In this document: positions 1 through 10,684 of the stretch, piece after piece
Layout of the letters: each line of letters opens with the position of its first letter
Numbering within the stretch: the stretch's first letter is position 1
Source of the DNA: Ahaetulla prasina
Taxonomy: Eukaryota; Chordata; Lepidosauria; Squamata; Colubridae
Direction: 5' to 3'
Length of the DNA: 64,000 nucleotides
Assembly: GCF_028640845.1 (NCBI RefSeq)
Contig: NC_080546.1
Coordinates: 22,184,020 to 22,248,019, forward strand
Translations under genes and position numbers: made by a program
Notes under the pieces: generated by a model
The model's database searches: none
Seen by the model: the letters and a program-made list of their open reading frames with translations, nothing else
Told to the model about the DNA's origin: nothing

Positions 1-138
1 CTGGGACCGGGAGGTGCCCCCTCCTCTGCAGCTTGTCTGGGCATGGAGCCAGAACTGGGGCCGGGAGGCATACATTCCTCCGTGTTCGGGAGCAGATAAG
101 CAGACCCCGGCTGCGGTGAGAGCGGACAAGACACAACA
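1..138 (-). mobile_element. Solo-LTR-type element, start of U3 only (cut by window edge)
   Basis: This is nearly identical to 1116-1253: the last copies of a 54-bp unit followed by the same 80-bp end. Similarity stops exactly after ACAAGACACAACA, which is also the terminus of the complete LTR at 574-1253. It is therefore the 5' (U3) end of a second LTR of the same family in minus orientation, continuing beyond the left edge. No internal region is visible. Confidence 0.75.
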
Positions 139-568
139 CATCCATTTGTGCCATCCTGCTATGCACAATGTATTATCATTTTATTTAAAAAAAAACAGGA
201 TTTATTTCCAGTTTTCAGCAAAACTGTCCATGACAAACCATTGGTTTGCTTAATGGCCCTTGCAACAAAGGTCATGCAAATGGGTTAGTCACATGAGTAA
301 CTCATCATGACTTACGACAGTGCTGGGCAGGCTCCCTTACAATTGTAAGTTGAGGACTCTCTATATTTTTGCTCTTCCAGATCTTGCTTCAACACCTTAA
401 TGTCAGGTACAAGTAACCAGGAACAGGAATTGAGTTCACAGCACAAAAATGTATTACATGCTACCTATGCATAATTATCTGATACTAATGGTCAAAGTAA
501 ATGGACGCTAGATAAAACTTAAGAGAATTCACAGGAGGGTAGACTTAGGTCTCTTGTGGCCATGGAAG
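139..568. other. Gap between two LTRs; degenerate dispersed repeat
   Basis: No gene is seen. The part from about 190 to 365 resembles, in reverse orientation, the dispersed repeat at 48004-48395 (it ends in TTGTAAGTTGAGGAC, the mirror of that family's start). It does not look like a retroviral internal region: no primer-binding site follows the LTR edge. Confidence 0.4.
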
Positions 569-573
569 GATTC

Positions 574-1253
574 TGTCGTGTCCCACTCCTCCGCTGACGG
601 CTGGGTCAGGGAAATCCGAATCAGGCTTGCCTCTGCAGCTCTGCCCAAAGTCCTAGCAAAGTCCTCAGAGCAGGCAGGAGACCAGTAAGTGACTTCAGCA
701 AGATAAGTTTGACTTTGCCTGACTCAGAGACTGCCAGAAAGCAGATCCTTTATATAGGCCATGGGGTGTGGCTCCATGACTCAGCACTCATTAAGGCCTG
801 CCCCTCCCTTCCTTCTGTTGCCTCCGCCTATCCAATCTTCTGATGCGAGGGTCACTCCAATCAGCTGTTGGAAGTAAACTTTCCTCAGGCTCACATGCTG
901 TGGAGGAGGGGGAGGGGTCTAGCTGCTCCGTTTGCCTGGGCATGGAGCCAGGGCTGGGGCCGGGAGATGCTCCCTCCTCTGCAGCCTGCTTGGGCATGGA
1001 GCCAGGGCTGGGACCGGGAGGTGCCCCCTCCTCTGCAGCTTGTCTGGGCATGGAGCCAGGGCTGGGGCCGGGGGATGCTCCCTCCTCTGCAGCCTGCTTG
1101 GGCATGGAGCCAGGGCTGGGACCGGGAGGTGCCCCCTCCTCTGCAGCTTGTCTGGGCATGGAGCCAGGACTGGGGCCGGGAGGCATACATTCCTCCGTGT
1201 TCGGGAGCAGATAAGCAGACCCCGGCTGTGGTGAGAGCGGACAAGACACAACA
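574..1253 (-). mobile_element. Solo LTR (680 bp) with U3 minisatellite
   Basis: Read on the minus strand the element begins TGTTGTGTC and ends GACACGACA, so it has TG...CA termini with imperfect inverted ends. A TATA box (TATATAAA on the minus strand, 749-756) is followed by a region shared with the LTR at 14905-15708, the second copy of the family. The half upstream of the TATA box contains a 54-bp tandem repeat. No gag/pol or primer-binding site lies on either side. The parent could be Ty3/gypsy-like or an endogenous retrovirus; the LTR alone does not decide this. Confidence 0.85.
935..1200. repeat. 54-bp tandem repeat, about 5 units, in LTR U3
   Basis: CATGGAGCCAGG recurs at 941, 995, 1049, 1103 and 1157, exactly 54 bp apart. 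Units alternate between two variants (GGGCCGGGAGATGC and GGACCGGGAGGTGC), giving a 108-bp higher-order period. The unit is GC-rich, lacks stops and is a multiple of three, so all six frames stay open here; the resulting proline-rich ORFs are not genes. The related LTR at 14905-15708 has only one unit. Confidence 0.9.
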
Positions 1254-1258
1254 GATTC

Positions 1259-1678
1259 CAAATTGATGATGAATTTGACCCCACCTTCAAGATCTGCCTG
1301 GTCATCTCCCACACTTATAGCAGATTATTACATTGTCTAAAGCAATGCAATTGAGGCAATGTGCATTGTCTAAAGCTGTTCATTGAGCTTCTGCTTGTGC
1401 ATATTCATACAGCAAACATTTCCACTGAAGTGAGTGGACAAAGTATATTACAAATGAAGTATGTGGAGATAGTTTAGTTCCATAGAAAGAAAAATCAAGA
1501 CTGAACCACAAAAAATATATATGAAAGAGTAAAGAGGGGTCAAGAGGAAAGGGAGGACCAAGAAAGAATTGATGAGTGGACTGAACTACTGAGGTTCTGG
1601 AAAAGGGAGAGTTGAAAATTTTAAAAAGGAGAATGCAATGTGTATGTTCAAATGAAATGATGCTACTTTTTACTTCCA
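1259..1678. other. No feature recognised
   Basis: AT-rich sequence with no supported gene or repeat. Confidence 0.5.
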
Positions 1679-1816
1679 TGTTTTCCCGAAAATAAGACCC
1701 TGTCTTATATTATTTGAACCCTGAAATAAGTGCTTGGCCTTACTGCCATGTGCTCAAAAGCCCAGTTGGGGTTTATTGGGGTTTATTATCAAGGGATGTC
1801 TTATTTTGGGGAAACA
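1679..1816. mobile_element. Short MITE-like repeat with inverted ends
   Basis: It begins TGTTTTCCCGAAAATAAGAC and ends GTCTTATTTTGGGGAAACA, terminal inverted repeats of about 19 bp. This matches a short non-autonomous DNA transposon common in sauropsid genomes. There is no coding capacity and the target duplication is not clear. Confidence 0.6.
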
Positions 1817-2482
1817 GGATTGTTTAAAATTGCTTATCCATAAAAAAGAAAATTGTGAAATACATAAACATGCATACACGCATCTATTGATGAACATATA
1901 TCTGAGTATTAGCTTATATTTGTAGCTACTTATTTCTTCAGGTACATATTATTACTTGATCTTAATTCAAAATAGACAGGTTTGGAAATGAAAAAAATGA
2001 ATTCAATGGTCCTGAGAGTGTAAAAATCTAAGGATTTGACTGGGTTAATTAATTTATCATGCAAAATAGACAAATTAGGCACTGCTTGCTAACTTGTCTT
2101 ATTCCAGTGAGTAAAGAGTGGCATTTATTTATCTGGAAGGTAATTATTTAAATCTAGAATAGATTAAATCTTAAATTAGATCTAAATCTAATACTAAGTT
2201 TATCTATACCCAGGTGTTTGTTTTTTTTCAAGTGGCACAGTAGAAATTCCTTTTCACACCTGAAATGTTATTCTCTAACTCTTATATACACATATTTTGT
2301 TTAAAAGTCATATGGGCATTCTCCTTGGCTTGAATAGCATTCATAGCTAATTTTGATTATACCTTTTTCAGGACAGAAAGCTCCCCGCTTATACTTCTCT
2401 TGTTATATAAATGATATGTCCAATAAATTAATAAAATAATCAATTGTATAATGGTTAAAATAAATTAATATCAGATTGGTAT
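1817..2482. other. AT-rich sequence, no feature recognised
   Basis: No ORF, RNA gene or repeat family recognised before the L1 target site at 2483. Confidence 0.5.
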
Positions 2483-2498
2483 GTACCCATAAGCTGTT
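2483..2498. repeat. Left target-site duplication of the L1
   Basis: GTACCCATAAGCTGTT here recurs at 8680-8695. Between the copies lies one L1. The TSD is followed at once by the T-run that is the L1 poly(A) on the minus strand. On the plus strand the empty site reads CTGTT/AAGT, compatible with the TTTT/AA preference of the L1 endonuclease. Confidence 0.9.
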
Positions 2499-2604
2499 TT
2501 TTTTTTTTTATTACTTTTTTTTACAACAAACAAACAAAAAAAAAATACATTATTACACCCTTGTGCTATACATAAAAGGAAGATTTGGGTCTTCGGATAT
2601 ATCC

Positions 2605-3078
2605 TCATGATTGCCAAAATCCACGTTCTCGAGGTACAGGTACTGAAGCGTCCAATGTTCCAAGCGCAAAGTCCACAAATGGTTTCCAAGTCTTCCAGAA
2701 AATATCTTCTTTATACACACCACTTCTAATTTTAATATCACATGTCATTTTATCATTTAAAGCTAATTTCCACATTTCAGAATTCCACTCTTCTATTCTA
2801 AAAATCACATCTAGTTTCCAATATCTAGCTATTATAATTCTACCTATTATAATCATAATTCTAATCAATTCTTTTTCATATTTTGTTAATTCTATTTCCT
2901 TAATTACCAACAATAATATAGTTTCCACTCTCAATGTTATTACTTTCCCCATCATTTCAAATATCATTTTCTCCAATTGTTGCCAAAACTTTTTAACCTT
3001 ATCACAATTATACCACATATGTTCATAAGTCCCCAATTCCATCTCACATCTCCAACATTTTTTACTAATGGCGTGACC
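2605..3078 (-). pseudogene. L1 ORF2 C-terminal region (zinc-knuckle-like), separated from its ORF
   Basis: The minus-strand frame begins with ISKKCWRC near 3075 and continues GTYEHMWYNCDKVKKFW. This is the C-x2-C...H...C cysteine-rich segment that closes L1 ORF2 proteins, followed by about 120 residues to the stop at 2605-2607. A short A-rich 3' UTR (about 100 bp, with AATAAA just before the poly(A)) follows to 2499. The ORF continues rightwards to 3111 only because the junction with the inverted 5' UTR happens to stay open; residues encoded beyond about 3078 are not ORF2. It is cut off from the rest of ORF2 by the inversion, so it cannot be translated as part of the enzyme. Confidence 0.85.
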
Positions 3079-3858
3079 ATGACCGTGGTGGGGTAAGGAC
3101 CTTTCCTTCACTTCACAGGGCTTATTAATGAAGATTTATGAGAATTTATGCCGTTTGGAATGCACTGTTATGGATGAAAGTTAATAAATCATGAACTGAA
3201 AGTGTTAACAGCCCAGCAGATTGAATTTAAAACTGGTAGGTCATCTGAAACGGCTTGAATTAAGGAGTTTCTACAGCGTGGGTTGACCGAGCCGGCAGAC
3301 AAGATAAGTTGGAATAAATTGCTGTGTTTTGTTTTTCCAAAATTAACTATCTTGTTCTGTGTTAAAAAATTTTTTTCTATTGCTGAGGCTAAGGAGTGAA
3401 TATTAAGGACTGAATTTGATAATGAGAAGAATTATTTTTTTTTTGAGCCTTCCGGAAGTTCAGCCAAGAAGAATTTAATTGAAGAGAAGAGAAACTGACT
3501 TTTTATTGGATTGTTTGGCAGTAAGAGGATTTTACTGAGCTAATTTTTTCTTTATTTTTTTTTTCTCTTGAGAGCAAATTAATAGCTTGTTTATATTACA
3601 GAAGAAAAAAAAAGGATTTTGCTTCGTTTAAGTTGGTTTGTCTTCCTTTCTGCTTTGCTGACGTGGAGGAAAAATGGCGCTGATTAATGTTAGCTGTGAA
3701 GTTTTGTGTTTCTTTGTGGAGTATCCTTGAACTTGAGAGATAACAGTGCAAATAAGCCGCTTCGCTTCAATTAAAAGACAGTCGTCCTTTGATCTTCACT
3801 AAGACCCTCTGTAAAATTGGTTTGGAATCCTAGTTTGGGAAATTTTTGGTTTTTCAAA
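3079..3858 (+). promoter_or_regulatory. L1 5' UTR
   Basis: About 780 bp between the inversion breakpoint and the ORF1 start, in the same orientation as ORF1 and with no ORF of its own. In L1 elements this region holds the internal promoter. No specific factor site was recognised. Its left edge abuts the inverted ORF2 C-terminal segment, so the element appears 5'-complete or nearly so. Confidence 0.65.
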
Positions 3859-4890
3859 ATGACTCAACAACTTTCAGAAACGCAGCAACTTGCTGCAGCT
3901 TTAAATAAAATTGGGGAAAAAATAGCAGGACTATCAGAGCGTATAGATAATTTGACATTGAAACTGACATCTGAAATGCAGAATTTAAAGCAAGAGATGA
4001 ATGAAAACTTTGCAAAACAAAAAGAGGAAATGATAATGATTAAAGATGAAATGGAGCAGATGCATGTGCATGAGGTAAAAGTAGATCGGCAAATTGGTAA
4101 AATATTTTATAAAAATGAGCAGCAAGATAAGAGAATTTGTCTTTTGGAAGAAGAGATGAGGAAATATAATTTGGTTATCAGAGGAATCTCAGAAGAAAAG
4201 GAGGATAAATTGAAACAGCGGGTTTTGAAATGGATTAATGATTTGGATACGCAACTTACGTTCACAATAGCAGACCTGGCAAGTGTTTTTAGAATTGGAT
4301 ATAGAAGGCAAAATGGTTCTAACAGGAACGTGCTTGTCAGGTTCGCAAATCTTGGTGATAAGTTGGAAGTTATGGCCAAGGTGAGAGAGTTGGGAGATGC
4401 TTTGAAGTTCGAAGGGAAGACTATTCAAGTCTTCCCGGATATATCAAGAGAAGAAAGGGCATGGAGATTTTTTTTAAAACCAATCACAAAAGTTTTGAGG
4501 GATAATGGAATTAAATACAATTGGAGGCCACCACAACAATTGAAATTTTTTTATAAAGGAAGGATGCGTACAATCACCCCAGATATAGATGCATTATTAT
4601 ATTTACGGGAGCTTGGACTGATTGAGATGGAGGATTTAATGGAGATAAAAGATCAAATGCTTCAGATGGGTGGAACATACGCGGAAACATCAATCCCAGA
4701 AGAAGAAAAAGGGGCTATTGGAGGGCAAGACTCCAAAGGGTTAAAGAGGAAAGAAATATCACCTGTGTTGGTTGAACAGAAGAAGAGTCGTGAGGATACA
4801 GTAAGAGAAGAAGCAGATAAGAGTCTTGGAAAATACGAAGCTGAATGCGGGTCATCGCTATCTTTTTTTTTGAGTGATGAATTTAAATAG
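3859..4890 (+). CDS. L1 ORF1 protein (nucleic-acid chaperone, RNP component)
   Basis: Open frame of 343 codons starting MTQQLSETQQ; the frame is open 14 codons further upstream (3817), but MTQQ is the likelier start for an L1 ORF1. Residues about 1-115 are heptad-rich and coiled-coil-like (IGEKIAGLSERIDNLTLKL), the trimerisation region of ORF1p. From about residue 118 a fold with NLVIRGISEE and NVLVRFANLGDKLEVM fits the RRM. DISREERAWRFFLKPITK begins the basic C-terminal domain, ending in a poorly conserved charged tail. In L1s this protein trimerises, binds the element's RNA in the cytoplasm and acts as a chaperone in retrotransposition. It is intact while ORF2 is not, so any product would lack an enzyme in cis. 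A run of eight T residues near 4865 makes the last codons uncertain. Confidence 0.85.
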   Translation: MTQQLSETQQLAAALNKIGEKIAGLSERIDNLTLKLTSEMQNLKQEMNENFAKQKEEMIMIKDEMEQMHVHEVKVDRQIGKIFYKNEQQDKRICLLEEEMRKYNLVIRGISEEKEDKLKQRVLKWINDLDTQLTFTIADLASVFRIGYRRQNGSNRNVLVRFANLGDKLEVMAKVRELGDALKFEGKTIQVFPDISREERAWRFFLKPITKVLRDNGIKYNWRPPQQLKFFYKGRMRTITPDIDALLYLRELGLIEMEDLMEIKDQMLQMGGTYAETSIPEEEKGAIGGQDSKGLKRKEISPVLVEQKKSREDTVREEADKSLGKYEAECGSSLSFFLSDEFK

Positions 4891-5405
4891 ACAGCCCGAA
4901 AGAAGTGGCCCGGGCATTGGCACGTCCCCTCTCCCCCATTCTCTTTATAGAGGCGAAATCGATGAGGATGTGGGGGAAGAAGATTGTTTGTACTTTATTG
5001 TTTGTTTTGTTTTTTGTTTTTTTTCTGTTTTCTTATAGAATAGAATAGAATAGAATAGAATTTTATTGGCCAAGTGTGAATGGACACACAAGGAATTTGT
5101 CTTGGTGCATATGCTCTCAGTGTACATAAAAGAAAAGATACGTTCATCAAGGTACAACATTTACAACACAATTGATGATCAATATATCAATATAAATCAT
5201 AAGGATTGCCAGCAACAAGTTATAGTCATACAGTCATAAGTGGAAAGAGATTGGTGATGGGAGCTATGAAATTGTTGTTTATTGTTGTTTATTGTTGTTT
5301 AATTGTTGCTTATTGTTGTTTATATGTTAAATATGGTAGTTTAATGTCGGGTGGTGGGCACAGAAAGGAAGATGCGGGGATAGGATTAAAAAATTTATAT
5401 TTTAA
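4891..5405 (+). other. L1 inter-ORF spacer carrying a CR1/L3 insertion
   Basis: Spacer between the ORF1 stop and the ORF2 start. Its left part (4891-5035) is L1-derived and T-rich. The middle (5036-5258) is a later CR1/L3 tail. The right part contains repeated TTGTTTATTG units leading into ORF2. Confidence 0.65.
5036..5258 (-). mobile_element. CR1/L3 (Snake1-type) LINE 3' end with (AGAAT)n
   Basis: (TAGAA)n at 5036-5061 is followed by TTTTATTGGCCAAGTGTG and the signature TGGACACACAAGGAATTTG, identical in layout to copies at 36302, 44092, 47233 and 53255. On the minus strand this is a 5'-truncated LINE 3' UTR ending in a pentanucleotide microsatellite. It sits inside the L1, so it is younger than the L1. 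Confidence 0.85.
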
Positions 5406-8400
5406 ATGGGAGTTATAAAAATAATGTCATGGAATGTGAAGGGTACAGGGAATCAGATTAAAAGAAGAAGATTGGAGCTTAAGATTAAAAGGGATTTGCC
5501 AGACATTTTATTTTTACAAGAAACCCATCAGAAATCTGAAGATTCAAATAGAATGTATATAAAAGGTATGCAAATATATGAAAAAGCATTTGGAACTTCA
5601 AAAGCTAGAGGAGTTGCAACACTGATATCAGATAGGGTGTACTTTGAAAAACATAAGGTAATTTTGGATGAAGATGGAAGATATGTAATAATTGTTGGAA
5701 ATCTTAATGAGGAAAAAGTGACACTTGTTAATTTATATTTACGAATGAAAACAAAGAGAATTTCTTGAAAAATAACAAAATTTTGGAGAATGAAAGTGTA
5801 GGAAAGTAATTGTGGCTGGGGATTTTAATTTAATCAGAGATAAAATAGATAGTACTAATCCCACCCGCTGTGGAGGAGCAAATAAAATGGGGATTTTAAA
5901 TATGTGGATGCTTCGAAACGGCGTGGTCGATGTGGAGAGAGGTTAAAGGAATTGAGAGAGTATACACTTTTTCTCTAAGATATATAATACATATTCTAGA
6001 ATTGATTATATTTTTCTTTCTAAAGATTTGTTGAATAATGTGGATAAGGTAGATGTGGGAATTTTAAAGATTCTGATCATGCAGAAGTTATGGTGGACTT
6101 AGATTTTAATTTTGAGAAAAAGAAGCTATTGGAGATATGACGAGAAATTGTATAAAATGAAAAGGATAAAAATGGATACTTAAAAATTGGAGGAAAGTTG
6201 GAGATTAAATGATAACGGGAGGTTAAATTTGAAATTGTTTGGGATGCGATGAAAGCGGTGTTTAGAGGAGAGTATTAAATTATCAAGTAGGAAATATAAA
6301 AATTATAAAATTAAAATGGAAAGAGATAAAAATCAGATTAAAGAATTGGAAAATCAATTTTGCTTACTAAAGAAAAAAATTCTTCAGGAGCTTAATATGT
6401 TAAGAAATAAAATGATAGAAGAAGATACAGAGTTAGTAAAAGAAATTTGAGATTTTTAAATAGGAATTTTTTTGAATTTAGTAATAGAAATTCTAAATTA
6501 TTGGCAAAGATGGCGAAAGATAAAAGAGAGAAGAGAGAAATTGGAGTTTTGATAGATGATAGAGGTATAAGATGTTATAAAAAATTAGAGAAATGTGAAG
6601 TGGTTAGAAATTTTTTTCAGAATCTATATTCAAAGAAACCAATTAATCGGGGAAAATTGCAAAGCTATTTAGAAAAGTATGTGGTGAAAATTGATCAAAC
6701 ATATAAGGAATTGATGGAAGAAGATATAACACAAGATGAGATTAATGGAATAATACAAAAATTAAAATTAGGGAAAGCTCCAGGTGAGGATGGATTACCT
6801 GTTGAGTTTTATAAAGAATTTAAAGAATTAATAATACCAAGATTGCAAAAATTATTCAATGGAATATTACATGGTGGGGAAGTACCTTCGTCATGGAATA
6901 GAACGGTGATATCCCTAATTCCTAAACCAGATAAAGATTTAGAAAGGATTGAGTCCTATCGGCCCATTTCTTTAATTAATCAGGATGCAAAGATATTTAC
7001 TGCTATTATAAGTAATAGATTAAATAGATTTATAGATAGATATATAAGTTATAATCAAGTAGGTTTTGTGAAGGGTAGATACATGAGTGATATTGTTAGA
7101 AGAGTATTAAATATTATAGATGTAGCTGAATATAATGGTGATAAAATTGGTATAGTATCATTGGATATTTTTAAAGCTTTTGATTCTGTACAATGGGAAA
7201 CAATTAAAGTAATTGTGGAGGCTTTAGGCTTTGGTAATAAGTTTATACATGTTATTTCAAAATTGTACCAAAAGAGCAGTGCAAGAGTGAAGGTGAATGG
7301 AATATTAACTGAAGAGATAAAATTAGAAGCTGGTACGAGACAAGGATGTCCCCTGTCCCCAACATTATTTTTATTGGCTATGGAAATATTGACAAAATGA
7401 TAGAAAAGATGAAGAATTAGAAGGATATAAGGGTATAAGATAAATTTGTATCGGATGATACTTTAATTATTTTGAAAATGTAGAGAAAGATTTGAAAAGA
7501 TATATAAGCATTTGATAGAATTTGAGGAAATGACAGGATTGAAAGTAAATTGGTCAAAGTCAGAATTATTGATGGATAGTAATGGTAATGAGTCTGAGAA
7601 TATGCAAGAGCAATTTGGGATAAGGATTAAAACACATTGAAATATTTGGGTATAGTGCTTTCACTTAAGGTTAAAGAATTGAAAAAACTTAATTATGATG
7701 TGGTGATTAACGAAATTGAGAAGAAGATAGATAAATATAAAATTTTAAAGTTGTCTTGGTTTGGTAGAATTGCAATGTGTAAGATGATGTTGCTGCCCAA
7801 GTTCAACTTTTTATTCGAGATGCTACCACTAAATTTGACAGAGAAAGATATTGAAGGATATCAGAAAAACTGGATAAATTTTGCAATGGTGGCAAAAGAC
7901 CTAGATTAGTGAAGAAAATGTGGTATCAAAATCAAAAGGAAGGTGGATTAGGAATCCCCAAATTATTTAATTATTACTGTGCGTATGGTATCCGGATAGT
8001 GGTAAAAATACTTAAAGGTGAAGATAACTATTGGAGAGACTTAGAGTTAAGGGATATAGAAATTTGGATCAAGGTGGTTTTAGATAAAGCAAATTTAAAA
8101 TGTGTAAGTAGAAGTTATTGGTTAAAGGGATTAAGTAAAATGTGGAACAAATTTGTTAAAATTTTAATTCGGATATAATCTTTTGGGGAGACAACTGAAT
8201 TTGGCCGATTAAAAATAATATAAAACGTAATGAAGTGATTAAAGAGGAAAATATAGAAATTATTAGAGATTGGATAAAAGTTATGGAAATGAAAGGAGGA
8301 ATAAAGAAATTATTGAAAAATTAGGGTTAAGTTGGTTTGAAAAATACAGATAGAAAATGGACAAAAAAACTAAAGGAAAATTATTTGATAAATAGATGTG

Positions 8401-8679
8401 AAACTGAATTTGAATATTTAGTATCTCGGATTATGAAAGATGAAATTGGGCTAAAGGGACTCGTTAGTAGGGTTTATAAGATTATAAATTCTGATGAAAA
8501 ATTACAAAGAGTGATGAGGACAAATTGGGAAAAAGATCTTAATATTGAAATACCAGAGTCAGATTGGAATGTGAATTGGAAGAGTAGAATTATGAGAACT
8601 TTATCTATAAGGATTAAAGAGCACAATTATAAAGTTGTTTGGAAATGGTATTTGACTCCAGTAAGATTGTCACAAATGG
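5406..8679 (+). pseudogene. L1 ORF2 (endonuclease-reverse transcriptase), degenerate
   Basis: Pieces in three frames reconstruct the N-terminal and central parts of ORF2. The AP-endonuclease starts at 5406 (MSWNVKG, LQETHQ), with GDFN at 5818-5829 and SDH at 6072-6080 now in different frames because of frameshifts from about 5765. The RT domain is open at 6447-7400 (GKAPGEDGLPVEFYK, NRTVISLIPKPD, SLDIFKAFDSV, RQGCPLSPTLF). The catalytic box at 7445-7459 reads F-V-S-D-D instead of F-A-D-D and follows stop codons, so the enzyme is dead. Later segments (YLGIVLS at 7640, EGGLGIPKLFNYY at about 7936, WKWYLTPVRLSQM up to 8679) match the thumb and connection. The cysteine-rich end lies on the other strand at 2605-3078. 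Confidence 0.88.
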
Positions 8680-8695
8680 GTACCCATAAGCTGTT
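8680..8695. repeat. Right target-site duplication of the L1
   Basis: GTACCCATAAGCTGTT, identical to 2483-2498; it directly follows the last L1 ORF2 codons on the plus strand. Confidence 0.9.
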
Positions 8696-9929
8696 AAGTA
8701 TAATGTTGGAAAACAACAACAACACATGTCCCAATGCAATTCTTACCCATTCATATTTATATTTATTCATTTGTCATCAGCTTCTCCGTACTGTTTCTTC
8801 ATGTATTTTTATTTCTATCTGTGGGTTAGTAAGCCAGACAATATTTTAGATAAAATAGCTCTCAGTTTACTAGATTTCCTTGGACCAGAAACTTGATCTT
8901 AAATTAGAAAGAAGAGGACAAGATTTTATGGTCATTGTAGAACACTAAAATGACATACTTTCATTTTGAATCTTTAATAAGAAAACTTTAAGTTGTATCA
9001 TTAAAGATTTAGAAAGAAATGCTTAAAATGATTATGGATCCATTCTAATGCAAAACGTAAGGAATCTTGGCTTTTTACTGTAACACAGTAAAAAGATATA
9101 GGAAAAAAAGCACAGTTTAATCAAATATCAAATGACTTCAGTCCTTAAAATCATTTTTAAAATGACACTGGTCGAAGAAACCCATTTAATACAAAAGAAA
9201 CAAACTTTTATGTTGTTTTTGTTAAATTGCATTTTCTCCAAATTTATACTTTAAAACTGGATCACTCCAGTTAGAACTCCATTAGTTCAGCTTGACCTCC
9301 TAACATTCTGATGTGCCAATTTTTCATCACAATTTTTCCAAATTTGTTTAATGATGCTCAAGATAGCTAAAATAAATAGGAAAATACAAATGCAAAATAA
9401 CATCAACCCGAACTCAAATTAGCACAGGAAAACAACTACCAATAAATGAAAACAATAGCTATACAAATATTGCTGTTGTATACTGTGGCAATAAACCATT
9501 CCTTTATGTTTAAAGGTGATTTTTTAAAGGTGATTTTAAAGGTGTACCTTCTTTTGTAAACTGTGGTCTAACTGTAGCTAATAATGAAGTGATTTGTAAA
9601 ACTACACCCTTGTAATGATGCTGGGATGTATGTTAAGCAGAATCAATCTGGCAGTACTTTGGTCATTTCAAACATTTTTATGTTGCCTTTAATAAAACCT
9701 GCCAGGGCACTTGACGATTAAAAAATACAAATGAACAGTACAGAATAAAACAGATTAGAGCTGTTTCAATGAAAAGGCCCACATTTTTAGTGTTACATAA
9801 TATATAAGGTAATGAGCTACAATAGCTTATAGTACTGTTGGAAGAAATATCATCTGGTTCAGTTCCAAGCTGGGAGAAAGACACTGGAAACATGAAGGAT
9901 GATTGGAAAGATGGCTTACTGATGAAGCA
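8696..9929. other. AT-rich unique sequence, no gene recognised
   Basis: Only short ORFs without recognisable motifs. A small direct repeat (TTTAAAGGTGATTTT) lies at about 9513-9540. No repeat family recognised. Confidence 0.5.
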
Positions 9930-10330
9930 GAACTACATGGGCTTGTGATTCTGGGCAGTTGAAGAAATGGAGTTGCGAGTGGGTGGGTTTTATACCTCCT
10001 TTTGGGCTTTGAATTTTGAAATTCCTGTTCCTGTGCAAAAACCTATCCTTTAATATTCTATTGGCTGTTGTCAGATTCCTATGGGTTCATGTAGGGATCG
10101 TAGCTGGCTCTATAGCCAAAAGAGGAAATGCAAATCCTAGGTGCTTATCTGAGCTAATTTGGTTGAAGTTTGGACTGCTCTGGGGTGATGCAATGAAGGG
10201 GCTTATGTTCTGAAAGGGTGTTGGATAATTTGTATTGTAACTTAAAGCTTGTCCTGTTTTGGATCTTGAGTGAGGGCTAATCCCACCATTCTGCCTTTGT
10301 TCAGGCTTTGCATTTCTCATTTAGGGAAAT
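9930..10330 (+). other. Possible old interspersed repeat, family unknown
   Basis: Less AT-rich than its surroundings, with a TATA-like GTTTTATACC near 9987. The texture recalls a decayed LTR or other interspersed repeat, but no termini, target duplication or coding motif could be placed. The short ORFs here are not convincing genes. Confidence 0.25.
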
Positions 10331-10684
10331 ATAATATTCTGCCTTTTTAATATTCCTCGAAATTTATCATTCTTCTAGGAGGGGGGTTGACTTTCTATGG
10401 TACAAGCCATAGGTATTTATTTACAAATCATATAAAAAAAATCCATTTAAATTGTTGCTTTTTTTCAAATTATTTCAATATTTGATCTTAATTTCAATAA
10501 AACAGATGAAGGGGATACAATATAGCAGTTGTACACCATTTACATGTTGCAGATATTACATACTCTAAATAAATATAAATAGTACATAATGTGGAAAAAG
10601 CAATTACAACCTTTCATTATTACTACTGCAACTACTTAAAATAAGAATCAGGTGTACAAGTTCAGGTGCAAATTATTAGAACAG

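Larger units (their letters stand above)
569..1258 (-). repeat. 5-bp target-site duplication GATTC around solo LTR
   Basis: GATTC at 569-573 and again at 1254-1258 directly abut the ends of the LTR. A 5-bp duplication fits an integrase-type LTR retroelement and shows that this LTR is solo, not half of a provirus with the LTR at 1-138. Confidence 0.85.
2499..8679. mobile_element. Full-length L1 LINE with inverted 5' part (twin priming)
   Basis: The 3' end (poly(A) at 2499, ORF2 C-terminus to about 3075) reads on the minus strand. The remainder (5' UTR about 3079-3858, ORF1, ORF2 up to residues TPVRLSQM at about 8679) reads on the plus strand. Together they make one complete L1 with no large overlap: ORF2 breaks at LSQM on one side and resumes at ISKKCWRC on the other. 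Matching 15-16 bp duplications at 2483-2498 and 8680-8695 show that both parts arrived in one event. ORF1 is open; ORF2 has several frameshifts and stops, and a CR1/L3 tail has since inserted at about 5036. Confidence 0.88.

Noticed and set aside
935..1200. CRISPR-like array (regular 54-bp spacing)
   Set aside because: The whole unit repeats with no unique spacers, and the genome is a vertebrate.
1..1253. Provirus made of LTRs at 1-138 and 574-1253
   Set aside because: GATTC duplications directly flank 574-1253, showing it is solo; no primer-binding site or polypurine tract lies in 139-573.
791..1312. Proline-rich 173-residue ORF with 18-residue repeats (PGPSPGSMPxQAAEEGA) on the minus strand, and companion ORFs in other frames
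   Set aside because: The 54-bp LTR array has no stop codons in any frame and its length is a multiple of three, so all six frames are open. The ORF runs across the LTR boundary and has no gene context.
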